Below are positions 1 to 5,898 of a stretch of DNA of 9,696 nt, piece after piece. Positions within the stretch are counted from its first letter, which is position 1; each line of letters starts with the position of its first letter. Origin of the DNA: DXYV01 sp045543215 (lineage in GTDB: Bacteria > Bacillota > Clostridia > Oscillospirales > Oscillospiraceae); the NCBI GenBank assembly GCA_045543215.1, contig JAZQMD010000108.1, positions 1 through 9,696 of the forward strand, written 5' to 3'. A program made the translations under genes and the position numbers. The notes under the pieces were generated by a model that saw only the letters and a program-made list of their open reading frames with translations, ran no database searches and was not told the DNA's origin.

Positions 1-1
1 C

Positions 2-490
2 ATGGCTACGATCCGACTTGATAGGCTGTTGGATAAGGTCATTGCGCAGGCCAGGGCGGTGGATATCCCGGTGTCTCAGACGATCCAGTCACAGGTTCGG
101 ATCAACTGCCGGGCCTCCGGACGGTTGGGCTGCTGTCTGCGCAAAGGGAATTTTTATATTATCGAGTTGTCCAATCGATTGCTGGCGGGAGAGGAGTGGG
201 CGGTGATGCAGGTTTTGGCCCATGAAATTCTTCATACCTGTCCGGGATGTGACAATCACGGCCCGAGATGGAAGGGATATGCCGCGCAGATGAACCAGAT
301 CTACGGCTATAATATTTCTCGAACGGACGACCCGGAAAGATTGGGGCTGTCTGCCGATGATCTTGCCCGTTATTTGCTGGTGTGCGTTCAATGCGGGGCG
401 CAGATTGGCCGTAGCCGTCGCTCAATGGTAGTGGAGTGCCCGGAGCGCTACCGCTGCCGATGCGGCGGAAGGCTGGAGCGCCGACGATAA
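2..490 (+). CDS. SprT-like zinc metalloprotease domain protein
   Basis: A 162-residue protein with the zinc-binding helix HEILH (H74, E75, H78) followed eight residues later by H86 in a GPRW context, the usual layout of SprT-like (Spartan-related) zincins. The C-terminus looks like a zinc ribbon: C128-x2-C131 near residue 130 and C152-x-C154 close to the end. In this family E75 would be the catalytic base and H74, H78 and H86 the zinc ligands. Eukaryotic Spartan digests DNA-protein crosslinks; the role of bacterial SprT-like proteins is poorly defined, so substrate and function are not assigned. No signal peptide or membrane segment is seen, so it is probably cytoplasmic. ATG at position 2 gives a normal family length, but the upstream sequence and its ribosome binding site lie outside the window, so a longer N-terminus cannot be excluded. 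Confidence 0.8.
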   Translation: MATIRLDRLLDKVIAQARAVDIPVSQTIQSQVRINCRASGRLGCCLRKGNFYIIELSNRLLAGEEWAVMQVLAHEILHTCPGCDNHGPRWKGYAAQMNQIYGYNISRTDDPERLGLSADDLARYLLVCVQCGAQIGRSRRSMVVECPERYRCRCGGRLERRR

Positions 491-518
491 TTGCAAAAAG
501 GGAAAGCTATACTATAAA
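491..518 (+). promoter_or_regulatory. possible SigA promoter for the aminotransferase gene
   Basis: TTGCAA (491-496) and TATAAA (513-518) are separated by 16 bases, matching the -35 and -10 consensus at 4/6 and 5/6. Transcription would begin near 525, leaving a leader of about 34 bases before the aminotransferase ATG. The 68-base gap is AT-rich compared with the flanking genes, which fits a promoter, but no extended -10 is present. Read-through from the upstream gene is an equally good alternative. Confidence 0.35.
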
Positions 519-558
519 AAATCTTTTTATGATAGATGGAAAAATGGAGGGAGTGACC

Positions 559-1725
559 ATGGAATTTGCTAAGCGGATGGAATGCTTCGAGGAGGGAATT
601 TTCTCTAAATTGGCTGACTGGAAGAAGGAAAAGCTGGCTCGGGGAGAGCGGGTTATTGATATGAGCATTGGGGCCCCCAACATTCCACCCCAGCCCCATA
701 TCATGCAGGCTTTGTCCGATGGGGCGCTGGAGCAGGGTAACTACATTTATGCCATCCAGGACCTGCCGGAGTTGCGTCAGGCGGCGGCAGCGTGGTATCT
801 GCGGCGTTATGGGGTGGCGTTGGACCCAGAGACACAGGTTACCTCCCTGCTGGGCTCTCAGGAGGGATTGAGCCATCTGGCGCTTACTGTGGTTGATGAG
901 GGGGATGTGGTGCTGATTCCTGATCCATACTATCCAGTGTTTGCAAATGGCCCTAAGCTGGCGGGGGCGGAACTCTACTACATGCCCCAGCGGGTAGAAA
1001 ATGGATTTATTATTGATCTGCGTGACATCCCGACGGAGACAGCGAAAAGGGCCAAGCTTATGGTAGTCTCCTATCCCAATAACCCGACTGCAGCTATGGC
1101 CCCTGATTCCTTCTATCGGGACTTGGTGGCTTTCGCCAGGGAGCATGATGTTTGGGTACTTCACGATAACGCGTACAGCGAGTTGGTATACGATGGAGCC
1201 TCCTGTGGTAGCTTTCTGGCCTTTGAGGGGGCGGACCAGGTAGGTGTGGAGTTTAACTCCCTGTCAAAAACTTATGCCATGGCTGGGGCGCGGGCAGGCT
1301 TCTGCCTGGGCAATCCAGACCTGGTGGATATGCTGGCTAAATTAAAGTCTAATTTAGATTACGGCATGTTTCTACCGATTCAGCGAGCTGCCATTGCTGC
1401 CATTACCGGGGATCAAGGGTGTGTGGAGGTTACCCGCAGGGCTTATGAGGAGCGGCGCAACTTGCTGTGCGATGGCTTAACCGCCATCGGTTGGGATGTA
1501 CCTCGCTGCCCTGCTACCATGTTCGTGTGGGCAAGGATACCGGAACAGTTTCCCTCTTCCCAGGGGTTTGTGGAGCAGCTGTTGGATCGGGCGGGTGTGC
1601 TGGTTACCCCGGGGGATGCTTTCGGACCCTCAGGGGAGGGCTTTGTGCGCTTGGCTCTGGTGCGTACGCCGGAGGAGATATCCGCTGCAGTGGAGGCGAT
1701 TGGTAAGAGCGGACTGCTGAAATAA
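559..1725 (+). CDS. PLP-dependent class I/II aminotransferase
   Basis: A 388-residue fold-type I aminotransferase. Visible hallmarks are an N-terminal SIGAPNIPP segment (the IGxPD-type substrate loop), YPNNPT at 172-177 where the Asn contacts the cofactor, NSLSKTYAMAGARAGF with Schiff-base Lys K237, and a C-terminal FVRLALV whose R364 would bind the substrate carboxylate. The stretch GSQEGLSHLALTVVDEGDVVLIPDPYYPV resembles LL-diaminopimelate aminotransferase (DapL) and its alanine/aspartate aminotransferase relatives, so a role in lysine/peptidoglycan precursor synthesis or general amino-acid transamination is possible; the substrate cannot be fixed from sequence. The reading frame is open from 436, but ATG 559 is chosen because GGAGGGAG (546-553) sits five bases before it and the protein then starts at the usual family position. 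The gene is 68 bases after the SprT-like gene and is followed by a structured gap, so it is probably transcribed separately from gdpP. Confidence 0.9.
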   Translation: MEFAKRMECFEEGIFSKLADWKKEKLARGERVIDMSIGAPNIPPQPHIMQALSDGALEQGNYIYAIQDLPELRQAAAAWYLRRYGVALDPETQVTSLLGSQEGLSHLALTVVDEGDVVLIPDPYYPVFANGPKLAGAELYYMPQRVENGFIIDLRDIPTETAKRAKLMVVSYPNNPTAAMAPDSFYRDLVAFAREHDVWVLHDNAYSELVYDGASCGSFLAFEGADQVGVEFNSLSKTYAMAGARAGFCLGNPDLVDMLAKLKSNLDYGMFLPIQRAAIAAITGDQGCVEVTRRAYEERRNLLCDGLTAIGWDVPRCPATMFVWARIPEQFPSSQGFVEQLLDRAGVLVTPGDAFGPSGEGFVRLALVRTPEEISAAVEAIGKSGLLK

Positions 1726-1751
1726 TGGGGAAGAGAAAGAGGATAGTTGGT

Positions 1752-1786
1752 AAGGAGGAGGTGAGGATTGCCCTACCTCCCTTCTT
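1752..1786 (+). repeat. imperfect inverted repeat after the aminotransferase gene
   Basis: GGAGGT (1757-1762) pairs perfectly with ACCTCC (1775-1780). After one bulged C at 1781, AAGGA-type bases 1752-1756 pair with 1782-1786 (one G-T wobble). The loop is 12 bases. The 3' arm is not followed by a clear T tract, so it is a poor intrinsic terminator by itself. The left arm is also a Shine-Dalgarno-like sequence, which the hairpin would mask. Confidence 0.4.
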
Positions 1787-1790
1787 GTAT

Positions 1791-1824
1791 AAAAGAACAA
1801 GCTTATGGTCATCCTGTTCTTTTT
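1791..1824 (+). terminator. candidate weak terminator (9-bp perfect inverted repeat plus T run)
   Basis: AAAAGAACA (1791-1799) is the exact reverse complement of TGTTCTTTT (1815-1823), with a 15-base loop, and five T residues run from 1820 to 1824. This is placed between the aminotransferase stop codon and the gdpP promoter, where a terminator would be expected. The stem is AT-rich and the loop long, so efficiency would be modest; it may instead be a protein-binding site or work together with the preceding hairpin. The A-rich left arm would also allow it to act on the opposite strand. Confidence 0.4.
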
Positions 1825-1835
1825 GGTGGAAACAC

Positions 1836-1864
1836 TTGCGAATAAGGGAAGTATTTGATATAAT
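1836..1864 (+). promoter_or_regulatory. SigA-type promoter with extended -10, driving gdpP
   Basis: TTGCGA (1836-1841, 4/6) and a perfect TATAAT (1859-1864) are separated by exactly 17 bases, and TGA directly before the -10 supplies the extended -10 TGn element. Transcription should start near 1871, giving a leader of about 55 bases before the gdpP ATG. This is the best promoter match I found in the window and probably serves the whole run from gdpP to ftsH. It also argues against any gdpP start upstream of it. Confidence 0.75.
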
Positions 1865-1925
1865 GATCCATCCATTTGCAAGTAAGCCGAGGGCCGTAAT
1901 GCTCCGGCGAAGGAGAGGTGAGCAT

Positions 1926-3929
1926 ATGAATCAAAGATTGACTAACCTACTATCTCCCAGATCTGGGATGTATTTTTTATGGCTGACCCTGTTTAGCCTG
2001 GCATCGGCCCTAATGGGGGATTATTATTTGGCACTGGTGGAAGTATTGGTGGTGCTGGTACTTTTCCTGTCTTTTCGGAGATCCAGCGCACGTCGCCGCC
2101 GGGAGGCTGAAAGATATCTGGAGCGGCTGGCCGGGAATGTGGATTTGGCCGCCAAGGATACTATGCTCAACTGCCCCATGCCTGTGGTTATGTTCCAGCC
2201 GGATACAGGCGATGTCGTGTGGAGCAATGAGCGGTTCTTGACCATCAGTGGAGCGAAAGAACACGTGTTTGATACCAAACTTTCTTCTGCATTGCCGGGG
2301 TTTGACACCCGTTGGCTCATGGAAGGGAAAAATGAATGTCCCCAGGAAGTGGAGCTGGGTTCCCGCCGTTACCGGGTCTATGGCAATTTGGCCCGCATTG
2401 AAGATCAAGGAGAAAACGGCAGCTTTTTGGCTATAACCTATTGGATGGACGTGACCGAGCTGTCTGAGATCAAGGCTATCCATCAGGATACCCGTCCTGT
2501 GGTGGCCCTGTTGCTTTTGGACAACTATGAAGATACCCTTAAGGGGATTGACGAGACTGACCGAGCCCGAATCCTTAGTGAAATCAATAAGGAATTGAAG
2601 GTATGGACTGAGGGGGCGGACGGGCTATACTGCAGGCTGGACCGAGATCGTTATCTGTTTGTATTTGAAGAAAAATATCTGCAACACTATATAACGGAAA
2701 AATTTTCCATACTAGATAAGATTCATGCCATTCTCAGCCCCAGTGGTATGCCTATCACCCTATCGATCGGTGTGGGTGTGGACGGAGAGAGCTATAGTCA
2801 ACTCTATCAAAATGCAGCTCTCTCACTGGAGATGGCACTATCTCGTGGTGGAGATCAGGCGGTGATAAAAAACCGTTTTACTTTTGAATTTTACGGTGGA
2901 CGAAGTAAAGAGATGGAAAAGCGGACAAAAGTGAAAAGCCGAGTCATGGCCAATGCGCTGGCAGAACTGGTGGCAGATGCCTCCTGCGTAATGGTTATGG
3001 GCCATAAGTTTCCTGATATGGACGCTATGGGGGCGGCTGCCGGGGTATGTGCCATCGCCCGAAAGCGAGGGGTGAAGGCCTATATTATCCTGGAGGGGGG
3101 GCGCAATCCTGCAAGTGATATGATTAAGCGCCTTCAGGAATTGCCCCAGTATACCGGGACATTTCTTTCTGAGCAGGAAGGGCTGATCCGGGCTGACTCC
3201 AACTCTTTGCTGGTGGTGGTGGACACCAACCGCCCAGAGCAGGTACAGTCCGAGGCCCTGCTGGAGTCTTGCAATAAGGTGGCGGTTATCGACCACCACC
3301 GCCGGGCGGCCACTTATATAGAAGGGGCAGCGCTCAACTTCCATGAGCCATATGCCTCCTCCGCCTGTGAGCTGGTTACCGAGCTGATCGGGTATATTAT
3401 GGATCCCTCTGATTTGCTCAAGGCAGAGGCGGAGGCCCTTATGGCAGGCTTAATGCTGGACACTAAGAATTTTACTAGCCGAACCGGTGGGCGTACGTTT
3501 GAGGCGGCAGCTTTCCTGCGCCGCTCTGGGGCAGACACCGGGATGGTTAAGCGGTTTTTCCAAAATAATCTTGAGGATACTTTGTCTAAGTACGGTATTA
3601 TCCAGACTGCCCGTATGCACCACGGCTCCATTGCTATCGCGCCGGTGGAATACCCGGTGGAGCGGGTGACTGCTGCCCAGGCTGCCGATGAGTTGCTCAA
3701 CATCGCAGGTATTGATGCATCCTTTGTCCTGTGTCCAGACGAGGATCGGGTGGTGATCTCTGCCCGTAGTGCCGGGAAAACAAACGTCCAGGTCATTCTG
3801 GAGATTTTAGGCGGTGGAGGAAATGCAGCCGCTGCTGGGGCGCAGATTTCGGGCAAAACGGTGAGGCAGGCGCTGGAAGAATTGACGGCGGCCATTGACA
3901 GCTACTTTGCCGATGAGGCGGCAGGGTAG
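1926..3929 (+). CDS. gdpP: cyclic-di-AMP phosphodiesterase GdpP
   Basis: A 667-residue membrane-anchored enzyme expected to hydrolyse c-di-AMP to 5'-pApA, controlling potassium/osmotic balance and wall stress responses. Domain order matches GdpP: two transmembrane helices (about 15-31 and 33-50), a degenerate PAS domain (about 75-165), a degenerate GGDEF domain (about 178-305, containing LSIGVG and LSRGGDQ), the DHH domain (about 340-515) and DHHA1 (about 560-655). Metal-site residues are present: H360, D364 and D366 in MGHKFPDMDAMG, D433 in VVVDTN, the DHH triad D456-H457-H458, and D512 in MLDTKNF. The DHHA1 signature reads GGGGN, with N633 where GGGGH is usual. ATG 1926 is chosen because AGGAGAGG (1911-1918) precedes it by seven bases, the first helix then sits near the N-terminus, and a strong promoter lies just upstream. 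The frame is open back to 1725, but the extra 67 codons do not look like family sequence. First gene of the proposed operon, followed by rplI as in many Bacillota. Confidence 0.93.
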   Translation: MNQRLTNLLSPRSGMYFLWLTLFSLASALMGDYYLALVEVLVVLVLFLSFRRSSARRRREAERYLERLAGNVDLAAKDTMLNCPMPVVMFQPDTGDVVWSNERFLTISGAKEHVFDTKLSSALPGFDTRWLMEGKNECPQEVELGSRRYRVYGNLARIEDQGENGSFLAITYWMDVTELSEIKAIHQDTRPVVALLLLDNYEDTLKGIDETDRARILSEINKELKVWTEGADGLYCRLDRDRYLFVFEEKYLQHYITEKFSILDKIHAILSPSGMPITLSIGVGVDGESYSQLYQNAALSLEMALSRGGDQAVIKNRFTFEFYGGRSKEMEKRTKVKSRVMANALAELVADASCVMVMGHKFPDMDAMGAAAGVCAIARKRGVKAYIILEGGRNPASDMIKRLQELPQYTGTFLSEQEGLIRADSNSLLVVVDTNRPEQVQSEALLESCNKVAVIDHHRRAATYIEGAALNFHEPYASSACELVTELIGYIMDPSDLLKAEAEALMAGLMLDTKNFTSRTGGRTFEAAAFLRRSGADTGMVKRFFQNNLEDTLSKYGIIQTARMHHGSIAIAPVEYPVERVTAAQAADELLNIAGIDASFVLCPDEDRVVISARSAGKTNVQVILEILGGGGNAAAAGAQISGKTVRQALEELTAAIDSYFADEAAG

Positions 3930-4033
3930 CCCTGTGTAGTGTGGGGCCTCTGCTGCCATTAGTGCGCTATAAGTCGGCTAGACCTGGAGGCAGAATCCCT
4001 CAAATAAAGATAAAGATTAGGAGGAATTCCATC
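3930..4033 (+). other. gdpP-rplI intergenic leader
   Basis: A 104-base non-coding gap, the longest within the gdpP-ftsH run. It ends in an AT-rich stretch and the rplI ribosome binding site AGGAGG (4019-4024), nine bases before the ATG. TATAAG (3968-3973) resembles a -10 box, but no acceptable -35 lies 16-18 bases upstream. GCCTCT (3946-3951) can pair with GGAGGC (3986-3991) across a 34-base loop; this is weak. No known riboswitch or ribosomal-protein leader motif is recognised. Confidence 0.4.
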
Positions 4034-4483
4034 ATGAAAGTTATTTTACAACAGGACGTAAAGGGTCAGGGTAAGAAGGGACAGTTGATAGAGGTATCTG
4101 ATGGGTACGCCCGCAACTTTTTGTTGCCCAGGAAGCTGGCTGTGGCGGCAAATGCCGACAATGTAAACACCATGAAGCTTCAGGAGAAGGCTAAGAAGGC
4201 CAGGGAGGCCGCTGAAAAGGCGGAGGCAGAAGCCGTAGCCGAGAGACTCAAGGAGTGTGTGGTTAAGCTGTCGGCCAAGGCGGGGGCGGGAGGACGGCTT
4301 TTTGGGGCAGTCACCTCCAAGGAGATTGCCGACGGTCTTAAGGGCCAATTTGGTATCGATGTTAACAAAAGTAAGATTGTTCAGGAGGAGCCAATTAAAA
4401 CCTTTGGGACATTTCAGCTCAAGTGTAAGCTGGGGCATGAGGTGACAGGGACTATTTATGTGGTAGTGACGGAGGAAAAGTAA
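4034..4483 (+). CDS. rplI: 50S ribosomal protein bL9
   Basis: A 149-residue protein, the standard bL9 length, which binds 23S rRNA near the L1 stalk base and helps maintain reading frame. The N-terminus MKVILQQDVKGQGKKG and the following EVSDGYARNFLLPRKLA match the bL9 signature (G13, G16, V21, G24, Y25, N28, F29, L30). The middle is the long Lys/Ala/Glu-rich connecting helix (about 41-76), followed by the second globular domain with GRLFGAVTSKEIADGL. ATG 4034 is preceded by AGGAGG at a nine-base spacing; the in-frame GTG at 3941 would add a non-homologous extension. It lies between gdpP and dnaB, the same order as yybT-rplI-dnaC in Bacillus subtilis, and ends in tandem TAA codons 34 bases before the dnaB ATG. 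Confidence 0.97.
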   Translation: MKVILQQDVKGQGKKGQLIEVSDGYARNFLLPRKLAVAANADNVNTMKLQEKAKKAREAAEKAEAEAVAERLKECVVKLSAKAGAGGRLFGAVTSKEIADGLKGQFGIDVNKSKIVQEEPIKTFGTFQLKCKLGHEVTGTIYVVVTEEK

Positions 4484-4517
4484 TAAGACGGACTTTGTGT
4501 CAGTGAAGGGGAGGAAT

Positions 4518-5873
4518 ATGGACGAACTGAATAGTCTGGCCTTCCCCCACTCTGTGGAGGCCGAGCAGGCGGTGCTGGGTTCGGTATTAATTGACGAGCG
4601 GTGCGCCGGTGACGTGGTGGAGCGGCTTTCTCCCGATGACTTCTACTTGCGTCAGAACCGGGAGATATTTGAGGTTTACTGCACCATGTTTAATCGTTTC
4701 CAGACCATCGACCCGGTGACGGTGGTGGAAGAGATGAAGCGGGCGGGGGTGTACGATGAGCACTCCACCGTGGCTTATCTGCGCCAGTTGATGGAGATCA
4801 CACCTACGGCGGCGAACGTTTTGCAATATGCTGATATCGTCCGGGACAAGGCTTTGCTGCGCCGTATCGGAGAGACAGCCGTAGAACTGTCCGAACTGGT
4901 GCGGGAGGAGAGCGGTAGTGCCGGGCAAATCTTAGAAATTGCCGAGCAGCGCATCTATTCCATACGTCAAGGCCGCTCGGCCCAGGGGATGGAACACATT
5001 GCTGCAGTACTGGGTACCGTATGGGAGGAACTAAAAAAGCGACAGTCCAGCCAGCGGGAGTTCCCCGGCCTGTCCACCGGTCTGATTGATCTTGATCGGC
5101 GGATTTCCGGGCTGAACGAGTCTGATCTGATTATTCTGGCCGCCCGGCCTGCTATGGGGAAGACATCCCTTGCTTTAAACATTGCCTTGGAAGCAGGAAA
5201 GCACAGCGGGAAGAGTGTAGCGATCTTCTCCTTAGAAATGGGGCGGGAGCAGTTGGGTATGCGTCTGATCTCAGGAGAGTGCTTTATTGATAATAAGAAG
5301 CTGCTTACCGGACGACTGGACGGGGCGGATGACTGGGGCCGGGTGGCAGCTGCTGTGGCTGCTCTGAGCCAGTCTCGTATTTATATCGACGACGACCCAA
5401 CACTTTCAGTGGCCGATATGAACGCCAAATGCCGCCGTATCCGCGACCTGGGACTGGTGGTCATCGACTACCTTCAGCTAATGACCTCCGCAGGCAAGGC
5501 GAGTGGAGGTAGAGGAGATAACCGCCAGCAGATCGTATCCGATATCTCCCGATCATTGAAGATTATGGCTAAGGAGCTTAAGGTGCCCATTATTTGCCTG
5601 TCTCAGCTTTCCAGGGCCAACGAAAATCGCTCTGGCAGCCAGCGAAGGCCCATGCTCTCTGATCTGCGGGAGTCGGGTGCAATCGAGCAGGATGCTGATA
5701 TCGTCATGTTCCTCTACCGGGAGGGATATTACGATGAGGACAGTGAAAACCAGAATGTTGCCGAGTGTATTGTGGCCAAAAACCGACATGGGGAGACGGG
5801 GACCGTCTATTTGGAGTGGAGACCGGAGTTTACTACCTTCCGTAACCTTGCCTTCCAGCCGGAAGAGTATTGA
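4518..5873 (+). CDS. dnaB: replicative DNA helicase DnaB (DnaC in Bacillus naming)
   Basis: A 451-residue hexameric 5'-3' helicase that unwinds the replication fork and contacts primase. The N-terminal domain (about 8-110) opens with LAFPHSVEAEQAVLGSVLID, typical of DnaB. The RecA-like domain (about 175-445) carries Walker A RPAMGKTS with K215 and T216, Walker B LVVIDYLQLM with D317, then LSQLSRANENR, SDLRESGAIEQDADIVMFLYR and KNRHGETG near the C-terminus. Length is normal, so no intein is present. The chosen start is ATG 4518, which gives the usual N-terminus. Its GGGGAGG (4508-4514) is only three bases from the ATG, unusually close; in-frame GTG codons at 4497 and 4503 are alternatives adding seven or five residues but have no clear ribosome binding site. 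Situated 34 bases after rplI and 25 bases before tilS, so co-transcription is likely. Confidence 0.96.
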   Translation: MDELNSLAFPHSVEAEQAVLGSVLIDERCAGDVVERLSPDDFYLRQNREIFEVYCTMFNRFQTIDPVTVVEEMKRAGVYDEHSTVAYLRQLMEITPTAANVLQYADIVRDKALLRRIGETAVELSELVREESGSAGQILEIAEQRIYSIRQGRSAQGMEHIAAVLGTVWEELKKRQSSQREFPGLSTGLIDLDRRISGLNESDLIILAARPAMGKTSLALNIALEAGKHSGKSVAIFSLEMGREQLGMRLISGECFIDNKKLLTGRLDGADDWGRVAAAVAALSQSRIYIDDDPTLSVADMNAKCRRIRDLGLVVIDYLQLMTSAGKASGGRGDNRQQIVSDISRSLKIMAKELKVPIICLSQLSRANENRSGSQRRPMLSDLRESGAIEQDADIVMFLYREGYYDEDSENQNVAECIVAKNRHGETGTVYLEWRPEFTTFRNLAFQPEEY

Positions 5874-5898
5874 CATTGTTAGATTAAAGGAGACTCTC

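Noticed and set aside
514..530. AT-only hairpin ATAAAAA/TTTTTAT with a three-base loop, as a terminator for the SprT-like gene
   Set aside because: The stem has no G-C pair and overlaps the candidate -10; it would be too unstable to end transcription and is probably part of the AT-rich promoter region.
448..1164. Long antisense open frame (238 codons) opposite the aminotransferase gene
   Set aside because: It is a shadow of the GC-rich coding frame; no recognisable domain, and the sense gene is unmistakable. Other minus-strand open frames, such as 6745-7221, are the same.
1725..1925. In-frame 67-codon N-terminal extension of gdpP starting at ATG 1725 (TAATG overlap with the aminotransferase stop)
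   Set aside because: The stretch spans a strong promoter and two inverted repeats, its residues do not resemble GdpP N-termini, and ATG 1926 has a good ribosome binding site and places TM1 correctly.
3922..3934. Five-base-pair hairpin CAGGG/CCCTG with the gdpP stop codon TAG in its loop
   Set aside because: Short stem and no T run after it, so it does not look like a terminator; likely chance in GC-rich sequence.
3968..3973. TATAAG as a -10 box for a separate rplI promoter
   Set aside because: No reasonable -35 at 16-18 bases upstream (GC-rich sequence there) and no extended -10 TG.
5870..5875. Perfect -35 hexamer TTGACA over the dnaB stop codon, possibly a tilS promoter
   Set aside because: No -10-like sequence lies 15-19 bases downstream; that region is the tilS Shine-Dalgarno and start codon, so a transcript could not begin before tilS.
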